From Streptomyces sp. B21-105 (GTDB lineage: Bacteria; Actinomycetota; Actinomycetes; Streptomycetales; Streptomycetaceae): a stretch of DNA of 64,000 bases. The notes under the pieces are model-generated. The model did no database searches, was not told where the DNA came from, and saw only the letters and a list, made by a program, of their open reading frames with translations. Position numbers and translations under genes: made by a program. Shown one piece after another: positions 9,652 through 27,562 of the stretch. The stretch covers positions 7,812,001-7,876,000 of the forward strand of contig NZ_JARUMJ010000001.1 in assembly GCF_036898465.1 (NCBI RefSeq). The letters run 5' to 3'. Position 1 is the stretch's first letter, and the number at the start of each line of letters is the position of its first letter.

Positions 9652-10002
9652 GGAGCACTTTCGTGGGGGACGGTGCGGACGGGGTCCGCAGTGCGGACAG
9701 CAGACGCCAGTGTCACACGACTCCCTGTGGGGCGGAAGTGCGAACTCGCTCCGTGGCCGGGCGATGACGAAGGGGCCCGGATCGCACGGGACGTAACAAC
9801 CTTTCATGGTGCATACAGGACTCTGCGTGCGGTGCAGGGGGGAGGTGCCGGGCGAGGCGTACGGCGAGGCGTACGGCGAGATGCGTGGCGAGGCGCGTCG
9901 TCCGGGACGGGATTCCCGACGGGGGCGCCGCGCTCTCCGGGCCCGCGCGGGCGGCGGATGCGTACGATCGCGAGGTCGGCCGCAGCGCAGTGAGGAGCCC
10001 CC
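9652..10002. other. divergent intergenic region with a short tandem repeat
   Basis: 351 bp between the lipoprotein and the transferase gene, with no convincing ORF. A GGCGAGGCGTAC element is tandemly repeated around 9850-9880, followed by degenerate copies. TACGAT at 9962-9967 could be a -10 box for the downstream gene, whose ribosome site GAGGAG is at about 9992-9997. Confidence 0.5.
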
Positions 10003-11829
10003 GTGTTCACCACCCGCCCCACCCTGCAGGGCACGTTCGGCATGGTCTCCGCCACGCACTGGCTGGCCTCGCAGTCGGCGATGGCCGTGCTGGAGGACGG
10101 CGGCAACGCCTTCGACGCGGCTGTGGCCGGGGCCTTCGTGCTGCACGTCGTCGAGCCGCACCTCAACGGGCCCGCCGGAGAGGTCCCGATCCTGCTCGCA
10201 CCGGCCGGCGACGAGGTGCGCGTGCTGTGCGGGCAGGGGGTGGCGCCCGCCGGGGCGACGGTCGCGCACTACCGCGGTCTCGGCCTGGACCTCGTGCCCG
10301 GCACGGGGCCGCTCGCCGCCGCCGTCCCCGGCGCCTTTGACGCCTGGCTGCTCCTCCTGCGGGACTACGGCACCAAGTCCCTCGACGACGTGCTGAAGTA
10401 CGCCATCGGGTACGCCGAGCACGGGCACGCGCCCGTGGAGAACGTCGGCGCGACCGTCGAGACGGTGCGGGAGCTGTTCGAGACGGAGTGGACCTCGTCG
10501 GCGGAGGTGTACCTGCCCGGCGGACGGCCGCCGCGCACCGGTGAACTGCTGCGCAACCCGGCGCTCGCGGCCACCTGGAAGCGGCTGCTCGCCGAGACCG
10601 GCCCGGCGGGCGACCGGGAGGCGCGGATCGAGGCCGCGCGGGAGGTGTGGCGGTCCGGGTTCGTCGCCGAGGCGCTCGTGCGGCAGTCCGCCCGGCCCAC
10701 CCTGGACACCAGCGGCGAACACCGCACCGGCACGCTCACGGCCGCCGACCTCGCCGCCTGGTCCGCGTCCTACGAGACGCCGGCGACGTACGACTGGAAC
10801 GGCTGGACGGTGTGCAAGGCCGGCCCCTGGAGCCAGGGTCCGGCCCTCCTGCAGCAGCTCGCGCTGCTCCCGCCCGACCTGCCCGCGTACGGCTCGGCCG
10901 CCTACGTCCATCTCCTGGTGGAGGGCTGCAAGCTCGCCATGGCCGACCGCGAGGCCTGGTACGGCGACGCGGCCGAGGTCCCCCTGGACGCGTTGCTCGC
11001 CGCCGGCTACAACGCGGCGCGGCGAAGGCTGATCGGCGACGAGGCGTCGTACGAGCTGCGGCCCGGCAGCCCCGGGGGACGCAACCCCCGGCTGAGCGCG
11101 CACGCGCACGTGATCGCCTCCGACGACCCCGCCTTCAGCCCCCTGGGCGTCGGCGAGCCGACCGTCGCCAAGGGGCCGGCGTCGCCCGTTCCCGGTGAGC
11201 CGGAGGTCGCCGTGGACGGGGCCGTCCGCGGCGACACCTGCCACCTCGACGTCGTCGACCGCTGGGGCAACATGATCGCGGCGACGCCCAGCGGAGGCTG
11301 GCTGCAGTCCAACCCGGTCGTCCCCGAGCTGGGCTTCCCGCTCGGCACCCGGCTGCAGATGACCTGGCTGGAGGAGGGCCTGCCGAACTCCCTCACCCCG
11401 GGGCGGCGCCCGCGCACCACCCTGACGCCGTCGCTCGCGCTGCGCGACGGGGTCCCGGTCATGGCGTTCGGCACGCCCGGCGGCGACCAGCAGGACCAGT
11501 GGCAGCTGCACTTCCTCCTGGGGGTCGCCCTGCGGGCGCGGGTGCGCGGCGGACTCGACCTGCAAGGAGCGATCGACGCGCCCAACTGGCACAACGACGG
11601 CTTCCCCGGCTCCTTCTTCCCGCGCGGCATGCGACCGGGCAGTCTCACCGTGGAGGCCCGGATGCCGGATGTGGTGGTGGACGAGCTGCGGCGGCGCGGC
11701 CACCGCGTGACCGTCGGCGACGCCTGGTCCGAGGGCCGCCTCTGCGCGGTCGCCCGCGATCCGGCGACCGGGATCCTGTCGGCGGCCGCGAACCCGCGCG
11801 GCATGCAGGGGTACGCGGTGGGCCGCTGA
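10003..11829 (+). CDS. gamma-glutamyltransferase family protein
   Basis: 608 residues. The opening GMVSATHWLASQSAMAVLEDGGNAFDAAVA is the usual family start. The self-processing threonine that begins the small subunit is Thr412 in GDTCHLDVVDRWGNMI. Downstream blocks ATPSGGWLQSNP, TLTPSLALRDGVP and FGTPGGDQQDQW match the family core. Such Ntn-hydrolases cleave gamma-glutamyl bonds (glutathione or related amides) or act as acylases; this branch is longer-spaced than classical Ggt and its substrate is unknown. No signal peptide is evident, unlike secreted Ggt, so it is probably cytoplasmic. GTG at 10003 follows GAGGAG. It is monocistronic. Confidence 0.88.
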   Translation: MFTTRPTLQGTFGMVSATHWLASQSAMAVLEDGGNAFDAAVAGAFVLHVVEPHLNGPAGEVPILLAPAGDEVRVLCGQGVAPAGATVAHYRGLGLDLVPGTGPLAAAVPGAFDAWLLLLRDYGTKSLDDVLKYAIGYAEHGHAPVENVGATVETVRELFETEWTSSAEVYLPGGRPPRTGELLRNPALAATWKRLLAETGPAGDREARIEAAREVWRSGFVAEALVRQSARPTLDTSGEHRTGTLTAADLAAWSASYETPATYDWNGWTVCKAGPWSQGPALLQQLALLPPDLPAYGSAAYVHLLVEGCKLAMADREAWYGDAAEVPLDALLAAGYNAARRRLIGDEASYELRPGSPGGRNPRLSAHAHVIASDDPAFSPLGVGEPTVAKGPASPVPGEPEVAVDGAVRGDTCHLDVVDRWGNMIAATPSGGWLQSNPVVPELGFPLGTRLQMTWLEEGLPNSLTPGRRPRTTLTPSLALRDGVPVMAFGTPGGDQQDQWQLHFLLGVALRARVRGGLDLQGAIDAPNWHNDGFPGSFFPRGMRPGSLTVEARMPDVVVDELRRRGHRVTVGDAWSEGRLCAVARDPATGILSAAANPRGMQGYAVGR

Positions 11830-11952
11830 CGAACCGTGCCCCTGCCGGGCGGCCGGGCGGGCCTGCGTGCGGGCGCTCGTTCTTCATCCCGATTCCACCC
11901 GGGATGCACCGGGCGGGCGGGGAATGTCAGTGGGGCGTGCTCTCATGGAGGC

Positions 11953-12840
11953 ATGATCGAAGACACGGAAACCATCGACGAGTTTCTCGCCCGCCACTCC
12001 GCCGACGTGGAGGAGGCGGTCCGCAGGGCCGCCGCAGCCGAGATCATGCCGCGCTTCCGGCAGCTCGCCGCGCACGAGGTAGACCAGAAGAACGGCCCCC
12101 ACGACCTGGTGACGGACGCCGACCGCAACGCCGAGCTGTTCCTCACCAAGGCGCTGGGCTCCCTCCTGCCGGGTTCGGTCGTCGTCGGCGAGGAGGCGGT
12201 GCACGCCGACCCGGCGACATACGAGGCGATACAGGGCGGGACACCGGTCTGGATCGTCGACCCCGTCGACGGCACACGGCAGTTCGTACACGGGGACGAC
12301 GGCTTCTGCACCCTCGTCGCGCTCGTCCGCCACGGCGTCCTGCTCGCCTCCTGGACGTACGCTCCGGCCCGTGACCAGCTGGCCACAGCCGTCCGCGGCG
12401 GTGGCGCCTTCCTCGACGGCGAGCGGCTGTTCGCCGGCCCGCCCGAGCCCGGCGGCGACCTGACGGTGGCCACCTCGCACCCCGACTACACGACCGACGA
12501 GCAGAAGCACGCCCTGTTGGGGCTGTGGACGGACGGGGTCGCACCACGCGCGTGCGGTTCGGCCGGCCTCGAGTATCTCGCCATCGCCCGGGGCGAGTTG
12601 GATGCCACGGCCTTCTCCTGGGAGGCCGCCTGGGACCACGCGGCCGGGCTGCTCCTGGTCGAGGAGGCGGGCGGCGCCCACCTCACGCTCACCGGCGAGC
12701 CGTTCCGCGTCAGGGGCGGCAACCCCCTGCCCTTCACGGCGGCTCGGGACGCGGCCACGGCCCGTCGCGTTGCGGCCCTGCTCGCGGGAGGCGAACCACG
12801 TCGCCTGTCCGGAGCCGAGACGCAACGGCGCACCGCCTGA
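11953..12840 (+). CDS. inositol-monophosphatase-family phosphatase (histidinol-phosphatase-like)
   Basis: 295 residues. The metal-binding motifs of the family are present: GEEAVHAD (Glu ligand), WIVDPVDGTRQFVHG (Asp-Pro-x-Asp-Gly-Thr, about residues 100-112) and WEAAWDHAAGLLLVEEAGG near residue 225. DLVTDADRNAE is the usual N-terminal signature. These Mg-dependent enzymes remove phosphate from inositol 1-phosphate, histidinol phosphate or 3'-phosphoadenosine phosphate; the substrate cannot be assigned. ATG at 11953 follows GGAGG. A longer upstream reading frame exists but lacks protein-like character. It stands alone between the transferase gene and a non-coding region. Confidence 0.9.
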   Translation: MIEDTETIDEFLARHSADVEEAVRRAAAAEIMPRFRQLAAHEVDQKNGPHDLVTDADRNAELFLTKALGSLLPGSVVVGEEAVHADPATYEAIQGGTPVWIVDPVDGTRQFVHGDDGFCTLVALVRHGVLLASWTYAPARDQLATAVRGGGAFLDGERLFAGPPEPGGDLTVATSHPDYTTDEQKHALLGLWTDGVAPRACGSAGLEYLAIARGELDATAFSWEAAWDHAAGLLLVEEAGGAHLTLTGEPFRVRGGNPLPFTAARDAATARRVAALLAGGEPRRLSGAETQRRTA

Positions 12841-13447
12841 ACACCGCGGGCGGGCGGCCCGGGGCACCCGGTGCGGGGAGGCCCCGGTGAGGCCCGGGCG
12901 GCCGACGGCGCGCTGCCCGTCGTCCCGTCCCGGCCGCCGCGCGCGATCCCGGCTGCAGACCGCGCGTCGGCCCGCCGCCGGACCACCCGGCGCGCCCCGG
13001 CCCGCAAGGGCTTCTGCGCGGTCTCGGGGGCGGGGAGCCTGCTCGGTGCAGCGGTGCAGCGGTGCAGGGCTGTCCGGTTTGAGCTGGTCGGCTGGGCCGG
13101 GACGGGCTTTGTGCAATACCAGGGGGAGGGGGAGGGGGAGGGGGAGGGGGAGGCGGGGAGTCCGCCCGGTGCGGGGCTGTCCGGGGTGAGGCGGTCCGTC
13201 GGGGCGCGGACGGGCCCGGGCGTGGACGGCAGGGGCGTGGACGTCGGGGGCGTCCGGCCGGCCGCCGCGCTGCCCCGCAGGGGCCGCCGCCCGCCACGGC
13301 CACGGCGATGCTCCGCGCGCGAGGAGGGCGGCTGCTCGTTCCGGCCGGTTTCGAGCCCCCCGCGCCGCAGGTCTCGCGGTACCCCCGGCATATCCTGATT
13401 GCGGGGGCCACCGATTGCGGTGGTCACCGGCTGACGAAGGGGTCGAA
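12841..13447. other. 607-bp intergenic region with a G-rich hexamer repeat
   Basis: There is no convincing gene. A run of about six GGGGGA units at 13121-13158 could form a G-quadruplex on the plus strand, and three copies of a GGTGCAG-type element lie at 13045-13070. Open frames on both strands are low-complexity Arg/Pro/Gly sequence. GAAGGGG at 13435-13441 is the ribosome site of the next gene. Confidence 0.6.
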
Positions 13448-14869
13448 GTGCCGTCGATGCTCGATGCGGTCGTGGTGGGAGCGGGGCCCAACGGGCTGAC
13501 CGCAGCGGTGGAGCTGGCCAGGCGCGGCTTCTCCGTGGCGCTCTTCGAGGCGCGGGACACCGTGGGCGGGGGCGCCCGTACCGAGGAGCTCACCCTCCCC
13601 GGCTTCCGACACGACCCGTGCTCCGCCGCCCACCCGCTCGGCATCAACTCGCCCGCCTTCCGCGCCCTGCCCCTGGAGCGCTACGGACTGAAGTGGCTGC
13701 AGCCCGAGCTGCCCATGGCCCACCCCTTCCTCGACGGCAGCGCCGCCGTGCTGTCCCGGTCCGTGGCGGAGACGGCCGCCTCCTTCGGAGCGCGCGACGC
13801 GGGCCCCTACCGCCGCCTGGTCGAGCCCTTCCTGCCCAAGTGGGACGCCCTGGTCCGCGACTTCATGTCGCTGCCGCTGACCGCCCTTCCGCGCGACCCG
13901 CTCACCCTGGCCCGCTTCGGTCTGGTCGGCCTGCCCCCGTCCAGTTGGCTCACCCGCCGCTTCCACGACGAACGGGCCAAATCCCTCTTCGCCGGCCTCG
14001 TCGCCCATGTCATGGCCCCGCTGAGCGGATTCGCCACCGGCGCCGTCGGCCTGGTCTTCGCCCTCGCCGCGCACGCCCGCGGCTGGCCGGTGGCCCGCGG
14101 CGGCTCCCAGTCCCTCTCCGACGCCCTCGCCGCGTACCTCGAGGATCTCGGTGGCAGCGTCCACACGGACTACGAGGTCAAGCGCCTCGACGACCTGCCG
14201 CCCGCCCGCGCGTACGTCTTCGACACCTCGCCCACCGCCCTCGGCCGCATCGCCGGCTTCGGCGACTACTACGCGGGCTACAAGTACGGCCCCGGCGTCT
14301 TCAAGATCGACTACGCCCTCGACGGTCCTGTCCCCTGGACCGCCCAGGAGGCCCGCAGGGCCGGCACCGTGCAGATCGGCGCGGACAGCGCGGAGATCGG
14401 CGCCGCGCTGCGAGCGGCCTCCCGGGAAGGCCGCGCGCCCGAGCGGCCCTTCCTGATCACCGTGCAGCCCGGCGTCGTCGACCCGACCCGCGCCCCCGAG
14501 GGCAAGCACGTGTTCTGGGCGTACGGCCATGTGCCCAGCGGCTGGACCGGCGACCTCACCGACGCCATGGAACGCCAACTGGAGCGCTTCGCGCCGGGAT
14601 TCCGCGACCGGGTCCTCGCCCGGGTCACCGCAGGGCCCGCCGAACTCGCCGCCCGCAACGCCAACTACGTCGGCGGGGACATCGCCTCCGGAGCGGTCTC
14701 CGGGCTCCAGATCCTGCTGCGCCCCAAGCTGACGGCGTTCCCGTACGCCACTCCGCACCCGGCCGTCTTCCTGTGCTCCTCGGCCACGCCGCCCGGCCCG
14801 GGCGTGCACGGCATGTCGGGTCACAACGCGGCCAAGGCCGTCTGGCGGAGGCTGCGGCAGAAGGGGTGA
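13448..14869 (+). CDS. FAD-dependent oxidoreductase, phytoene-desaturase-like
   Basis: 473 residues. The N-terminal dinucleotide-binding motif [20 protein letters not shown] lies at residues 8-27, followed by the acidic end of the FAD-binding unit in [17 protein letters not shown]. The C-terminus ([26 protein letters not shown]) is the closing FAD-binding block of the amine-oxidase/carotenoid desaturase superfamily. The substrate is unknown; no crt genes are nearby, so carotenoid synthesis is not implied. GTG at 13448 is preferred over ATG at 13457 because a GAAGGGG site is 6-7 bases upstream. The neighbour downstream is a macro-domain gene 36 bp away, so the two may be cotranscribed. Confidence 0.88.
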   Translation: MPSMLDAVVVGAGPNGLTAAVELARRGFSVALFEARDTVGGGARTEELTLPGFRHDPCSAAHPLGINSPAFRALPLERYGLKWLQPELPMAHPFLDGSAAVLSRSVAETAASFGARDAGPYRRLVEPFLPKWDALVRDFMSLPLTALPRDPLTLARFGLVGLPPSSWLTRRFHDERAKSLFAGLVAHVMAPLSGFATGAVGLVFALAAHARGWPVARGGSQSLSDALAAYLEDLGGSVHTDYEVKRLDDLPPARAYVFDTSPTALGRIAGFGDYYAGYKYGPGVFKIDYALDGPVPWTAQEARRAGTVQIGADSAEIGAALRAASREGRAPERPFLITVQPGVVDPTRAPEGKHVFWAYGHVPSGWTGDLTDAMERQLERFAPGFRDRVLARVTAGPAELAARNANYVGGDIASGAVSGLQILLRPKLTAFPYATPHPAVFLCSSATPPGPGVHGMSGHNAAKAVWRRLRQKG

Positions 14870-14904
14870 GCGCGCGGCCGTTCCGCGCGGGTATACAGAC
14901 GGGC

Positions 14905-15414
14905 ATGACCATGATCACGCTCGTTCGGGGCGACATCACCCGGCAGTCCGTGGACGCCGTCGTCAACGCGGCCAACTCCTCGCTGCTGGGCGGCGGTGGC
15001 GTCGACGGCGCCATCCACCGCCGGGGCGGCCCCGAGATCCTCGCCGACTGCCGCCGTCTGCGCGCCTCCCGCTACGGCAAAGGCCTGCCCACCGGCCAAG
15101 CGGTCGCCACCACCGCGGGTGACCTGGACGCCCGCTGGGTGATCCATACCGTGGGTCCCGTGTACAGCGCCACCGAGGACCGTTCGGAGCTGCTGGCCTC
15201 CTGTTACCGGGAGTCGCTGCGGGTCGCGGACGAGCTGGGCGCCCGCACCGTGGCCTTCCCGGCGGTCTCCGCGGGCATCTACGGCTGGCCGATGGACGAC
15301 GCTGCCCGCATCGCCGTCGAGACGGTACGGGCGGCGCGCACGACCGTGGCCGAGGTGAGGTTCGTGCTCTTCGACGAGCGGGCGTACGCGGCCTTCGCCG
15401 GCCAGGTCGGCTGA
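14905..15414 (+). CDS. macro-domain protein (O-acetyl-ADP-ribose deacetylase type)
   Basis: 169 residues, essentially one macro domain. Key blocks are DAVVNAANSSLLGGGGVDGA (ligand-binding Asn and the Gly-rich loop) and AFPAVSAGIYGWP (second phosphate-binding loop), as in bacterial YmdB. Such proteins bind ADP-ribose and hydrolyse O-acetyl-ADP-ribose or ADP-ribosyl-protein bonds in the cytoplasm. O-acetyl-ADP-ribose is the product of sirtuins, and a sirtuin is encoded 19 kb downstream, but nothing links them directly. ATG at 14905 is chosen over ATG at 14911 with little to separate them. Confidence 0.92.
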   Translation: MTMITLVRGDITRQSVDAVVNAANSSLLGGGGVDGAIHRRGGPEILADCRRLRASRYGKGLPTGQAVATTAGDLDARWVIHTVGPVYSATEDRSELLASCYRESLRVADELGARTVAFPAVSAGIYGWPMDDAARIAVETVRAARTTVAEVRFVLFDERAYAAFAGQVG

Positions 15415-15649
15415 CGCTGGTTTCAGAAACCTGACCCACCCGTTTCAGCCCGCGGAGCCTGCGGCAGCACGGGCGGCGGCCGACACCAGGTCCGTCGGCC
15501 GCCGTTTCTACCGTCGTGCAACTCCCGTTTCGATAGGAGTTTCAGACACTATTTCAGCCGCAGGAACCCGCCCCCGTTTCGACACGGTTTGTGGCGCTGT
15601 TTCGGCTGCGGGCACGGCCGCTGTTTCAGGCGTTGTTTCAGGCGCTGTT
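15415..15649. repeat. GTTTC-rich convergent intergenic region
   Basis: About ten GTTTC pentamers in 235 bp between convergent genes. A perfect 13-base palindrome GGTTTCAGAAACC lies at 15419-15431. Three copies at 15623, 15635 and 15647 are spaced exactly 12 bp. Read on the minus strand these are CTGAAAC repeats. The region has no gene. Confidence 0.7.
15474..15504. terminator. bidirectional terminator
   Basis: Perfect 11-bp inverted repeat (15474-15484 with 15494-15504, 9-base loop) between the convergent macro-domain and metallopeptidase genes. TTTCT follows on the plus strand. Confidence 0.6.
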
Positions 15650-17566
15650 TCAGCCGTCGATGCGGTGTGTGGTCCAGAACGACGTCAGGTCGGTGGTGGT
15701 GGCGGCCTGGGCGGCCGCCTTGAACTCGGCCGTGGTCGAGACGCCGTACCAGTGCGAAGCGGCGTAGTCCTTGAGCAAGTCGGCCATCGCGGTGTTGCCG
15801 ATCAGTCGCCGCAGGTCGTGCAGCGCGCACTTGCCGTAGTCGTAGACGACGGTGGCGTACCGCGAGGGGTGGGCGTCCCAGTAGGCCATCGAGTTGGTGA
15901 TCTTCTCCGCCGACGAGGCCCAGGACACGCTGCTCCAGCAGCCGCTGCCGGTCTTGTCCAGCGCGAGGTCGGTGGCGTAGTCGGTGAACGACTCGTCCAG
16001 CCAGGGGGTGTTGTACTCGTCGTCGCCGACGATCCCGTACCACCACTGGTGGCCGATCTCATGGGTCAGCGCGGTGACGCTGACCTTGTCGAGGACGAAG
16101 CCGGGGTACTCCATGCCGCCGAACCAGAAGCCGTTGTCGATGACGGCGTCCAACTCACCGTAGGGGTAGGCGCCGAAGCGGGACGAGTGGGCGTCCACCG
16201 CAGTCTTCGCGGTGGTGAGCATCGACTGGGCGTTGGCCGAGCTGATGCCGGAGACGGAGTACACGTTGATCGGGGTGCCGGCCGCCGAGGTGCCGGAGAT
16301 CTTGCTGAAGGGGCCGGCCGCCCAGGCGAAGTCCCGTACCTGGGACGCGGTCGACGTGGTGATGGTGCGGCCGCTGGAGCCCGCGGTGTCGACGGAGGCG
16401 CCGGTGGCCGGCACGAGCAGGGTCGTCGGGTGGTCGAGGGTCACCTTGAAGTCGGCGGCCAGGGAGTAGAACGACTCGCCGTTGTTCGTGTACGGGTCGA
16501 GATGCCAGCCCGCACCGTCCTTCACCGCCAGCACGGGCAGCGCGTTGCCGATGAAGCTGAACGCTCCGTCGTGGCCGAACCGGTCGGTGCCGCTGGGCAC
16601 CGTGATGCCGAGGTCGAAGCCGATCGTGGCGCTCTGCCCCTGGGCGAGGGGCGCGGCGAGGCCGATCCGCAGGGCCGTGCAGTCGACCGAGAGGGCGCCC
16701 GCGGTGCCGCCGGTGACGTTGCCGACCGTGATCGGCATCGACGCGCAGGTGCCGTGGTAGTTGTCCCAGAGCCGCAGGTACACCTCGGTGAGCGCGGTCG
16801 CGGAGGCGTTGGTGAAGGTCGCGCTCTCGTGTCCGGTCCACACCGTGCCGGCGGTGTTGCCGGTCAGACTGACGGTGTACGACGGGGCCGCCGGGGTGCG
16901 GACGGAGTCGGCAGGCGGCGCGGTGTCGCCGGAGGTGTCGAGCGCGATGTCGTCGAGGACGAAGTTCGACCGCAGGCTGGAGTCCTCGGTTCCGGTGAAC
17001 GACAGACTCACCGTCTGCCCGGCGAAGGCCGACACGTCGAACGACTTCTGGACGTAGCCGGTGTTCTTGTCGAGGTTGGAGTACGTCGCCAGGGTCGTCG
17101 TGCCGATCTTGGCGGTCAACTTGTCGTACGCCCTGGACGAGGTCGTCTCGGTCGTGTCGATGTGCAGCCAGAACGTGAGGGTCGCGGAGGCGCACCCGGA
17201 GGGAACGGTGACGCTCTGCGTGAGGGTGTCGGTGTGCGTGCTGCCGACCCCGCCCAGCCAGGCGAAGGCGGTGCCACCGTGGGCGCCCTGCCCGGTACGG
17301 TTGGTGATCACGTCGGTCGAGGACGAAGTCCACGGGGACGCGCCGCTCTCGAAGCCGCCGTTGACGACGGCCTGGGCCGGCGTGCACACGGCGGCCGCCG
17401 GGGCCGCGCCGCCCCGCGACGCGGCTGCGGCGAGGGCTCCGCCGCCCGTGGGTGCGGCCCCGTCGGGAGCGGCGGCTGCCGGGGGTGCGGCGGGAAGCGA
17501 GACGGCGGCCAGGGCGGCGAGGGCGAGCGCGCCGGCGGCGAGCGCCCTGCGGGGGGTGGGTCTCAC
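15650..17566 (-). CDS. secreted M1-family metallopeptidase with N-terminal binding module
   Basis: 638 residues. A signal peptide ([22 protein letters not shown] to the Ala-rich region near residue 33) directs export. Residues about 60-190 form a beta-rich module with two cysteines, like carbohydrate-binding/MAM-type domains. The rest is an aminopeptidase N-like catalytic domain: GGMEYPG (substrate-recognition motif), zinc motif [10 protein letters not shown] with His502, Glu503 and His506, and the third ligand Glu525 in WLDESFTDY, exactly 18 residues later. It should cleave N-terminal residues from extracellular peptides. GTG at 17566 follows AAAGGAG. The zinc domain ends soon after the active site, as in short secreted M1 enzymes of streptomycetes. 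It is monocistronic and divergent from the nitrate reductase. Confidence 0.92.
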   Translation of the reverse strand: MRPTPRRALAAGALALAALAAVSLPAAPPAAAAPDGAAPTGGGALAAAASRGGAAPAAAVCTPAQAVVNGGFESGASPWTSSSTDVITNRTGQGAHGGTAFAWLGGVGSTHTDTLTQSVTVPSGCASATLTFWLHIDTTETTSSRAYDKLTAKIGTTTLATYSNLDKNTGYVQKSFDVSAFAGQTVSLSFTGTEDSSLRSNFVLDDIALDTSGDTAPPADSVRTPAAPSYTVSLTGNTAGTVWTGHESATFTNASATALTEVYLRLWDNYHGTCASMPITVGNVTGGTAGALSVDCTALRIGLAAPLAQGQSATIGFDLGITVPSGTDRFGHDGAFSFIGNALPVLAVKDGAGWHLDPYTNNGESFYSLAADFKVTLDHPTTLLVPATGASVDTAGSSGRTITTSTASQVRDFAWAAGPFSKISGTSAAGTPINVYSVSGISSANAQSMLTTAKTAVDAHSSRFGAYPYGELDAVIDNGFWFGGMEYPGFVLDKVSVTALTHEIGHQWWYGIVGDDEYNTPWLDESFTDYATDLALDKTGSGCWSSVSWASSAEKITNSMAYWDAHPSRYATVVYDYGKCALHDLRRLIGNTAMADLLKDYAASHWYGVSTTAEFKAAAQAATTTDLTSFWTTHRIDG

Positions 17567-18401
17567 ACGTTGCTCCTTTGCGACGGCCGGGTTTCCGGCC
17601 TGCTCGGTGGCTGTTCCCGGCGGCGTGGGTGTGCCGCGGGGCGATGCGACGGTTGCCGGAAGCGTGACAGATATGACGCGAGCATGTCATTAGGTGGGCG
17701 GGCAAAGGGTCGGTACCGGAACCGGACGCGACGCCCCCGCTCATCGGCCGGGCCAACCGTCGCGATCTGAGCCGTCGCCTGCCCGGACACCGCCGTCCCA
17801 CCACGCACCCAGCGCCGCGCGCCTGCCCGACGTGTCGGCCGCGTCGCCCTCCGACCGCCCGCCCGACCGCTTCGCCGGCCGACCGCCGCCCGGCCAGTGC
17901 GCCGTCGGACCGCCCGCCGGGCCGCTTCGGCGTGCGACCACGTGCCTGGCGGCGCCCGCCGGCCGCTTCGGCGTGCCACGGCGCGCCGGGCGACGTGCCG
18001 GGCCGCTTCGCCGGGTGACCCCCCGCCCGGCCGGTCACCGGGCCGGTGCGTTCTGCGCCCGCGCCCGGCCGCTTCGCGTGCCACCGCGCACCCGGCCGGT
18101 CACCCGGCAGGTGCGCCGTCCGACCGCCCGCCGGGCAGCTTCGGCGTGCGACCATGCACCCGGCGCCGCCCCGCCGGGCGGCCTCGCCGTGCCACCGCTC
18201 ACGCCATCGCGCACCCGGCCGCTTCGGTGTCCGCCCACGTCCCCGGTCGGCTTCCGCTCACATCCGGCCGCCTTGCGCTGTGCGCCGGGCTTAACTCCGG
18301 GTGGCCGGTCCGGGAGACACCTGTGTAATGCGCGGTTCGTACCGTCACAGAGGCTTGGAGAGGCTCTCGCCAGGCCGATCGTCAGAAGGAAGGGGGCGCC
18401 C
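17567..18401. other. 835-bp divergent intergenic region with degenerate GC-rich repeats
   Basis: There is no credible gene. From about 17780 to 18290 a degenerate element with core GGCCGCTTCGGCGTGC recurs at irregular spacing (for example 17919, 17960, 18065 and 18215), giving spurious Arg/Pro-rich frames in all directions. The nitrate reductase promoter must lie downstream of this, around 18300-18390, where base composition is more mixed. GAAGGAAGGGGG at 18386-18397 is its ribosome site. Confidence 0.55.
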
Positions 18402-26841
<8,440 letters not shown>

Positions 26842-26878
26842 CAATCGGTTTCAGCAACACTGGCACCCAGTACCGGCC

Positions 26879-27018
26879 GGAAACACCGCGCCGGAAACCC
26901 CCGGCAAAGGCTGGAAACACCGGCCACGCTCGGAAACACCGGCAAAGGCTGGAAACACCGGCCAGGCCCGGAAACACCAGCAAGGTCCGGTAACACGGCA
27001 AGGTCCGGTAACACCGGA
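26879..27018. repeat. array of eight 19-bp GGAAACACCGG-type repeats
   Basis: GAAAC (GTAAC in the last two) occurs at 26880, 26894, 26914, 26933, 26952, 26971, 26990 and 27008. Five of the seven steps are 18-19 bp. The consensus unit is close to GGAAACACCGGCAAGGCYC. It lies in the convergent gap between the beta-galactosidase and the small Cys-rich gene. The repeats are adjacent without unique spacers, so it is not a CRISPR array. Confidence 0.8.
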
Positions 27019-27078
27019 CAGAGCAGGAAGGTGGGCACGGTCACCGCGCGCCGGCGTGGGCCGTGCCCACCGGTGCGC

Positions 27079-27414
27079 TCACCCGCGTGCCGCGTCGCCC
27101 GCACCCCCGCCGTCCGCCCGCAGCCACCGCTCGTCCTCGAACTCCGGAGGAACATCGTCCTCCCACGGGTCGATCCCCCGTGCCCTCAGCTCGCCGAACC
27201 ACCGGTCCCGCTGCGACGCGGGCAGCCGGGTCCCGCACCACGGGCAGTGGGCGATCCCGCTGGTCGCGGTGCCCCCGTCATGGATGATCAGTCCGTACTC
27301 CCGGAACTGGGGCACGTACCGCACCAGCGCGTCCGGACAGTCGAAGGGGTCGGGGTGCTCCGCGCACCGCTGGTTCACCTGGCTGTTCATCTCGTCACAA
27401 CAATGTTCGATCAC
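27079..27414 (-). CDS. conserved hypothetical small Cys-rich protein
   Basis: 111 residues from a GTG at 27414. The N-terminal [20 protein letters not shown] has three cysteines and the centre has [18 protein letters not shown], a likely zinc-ribbon half. The C-terminal part is acidic ([16 protein letters not shown]). Proteins of this kind are widespread in actinobacteria without known function. Metal binding is inferred from the Cys pairs. It is divergent from lpdA with 148 bp between, and it faces the beta-galactosidase. Confidence 0.8.
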   Translation of the reverse strand: MIEHCCDEMNSQVNQRCAEHPDPFDCPDALVRYVPQFREYGLIIHDGGTATSGIAHCPWCGTRLPASQRDRWFGELRARGIDPWEDDVPPEFEDERWLRADGGGAGDAARG

Positions 27415-27510
27415 TCGCGCATTCTCCCCGGCGACGCGGAAGAATCGGACGGGAACGACGCGTCACGCCTCACCTGTCAAGCATCACCCGTCCGCATCAC
27501 CCGTCACGCA

Positions 27511-27550
27511 CTCCACCGAACTCCACCGAACTCCACCGAACTCCACCGAA
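27511..27550. repeat. four tandem CTCCACCGAA decamers in the lpdA leader
   Basis: Four identical 10-bp copies end 12 bp before the lpdA ATG, with AAAAGGAAA between as ribosome site. Just upstream, GCATCACCCGTC is repeated in tandem. A 10-bp period keeps the copies on one face of DNA; in RNA the repeats would be unstructured. Confidence 0.8.
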
Positions 27551-27562
27551 AAGGAAACTCCC

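Noticed and set aside
13330..13375. A tRNA-like T-loop (GGTTTCGAGCCCC).
   Set aside because: No acceptor, D or anticodon arms can be paired around it.
12871..13398. A 175-codon plus-strand frame in the gap before the FAD oxidoreductase.
   Set aside because: Repeat-derived GEGEGEG run and Arg/Pro filler, no homologous motif.
18325..18355. Possible GlnR site upstream of the nitrate reductase (GTAAT and GTGAC/GAACC elements).
   Set aside because: Spacing is 5 rather than 6 bases and half-sites are poor; too weak to annotate.
17694..18401. N-terminal extension of the nitrate reductase by about 236 codons.
   Set aside because: Composed of degenerate GC-rich repeats; the Fe-S domain and a good ribosome site start at 18402.
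26879..27018. Regular array resembling a CRISPR.
   Set aside because: Unit is 19 bp with no unique spacers and no cas genes anywhere in the window.
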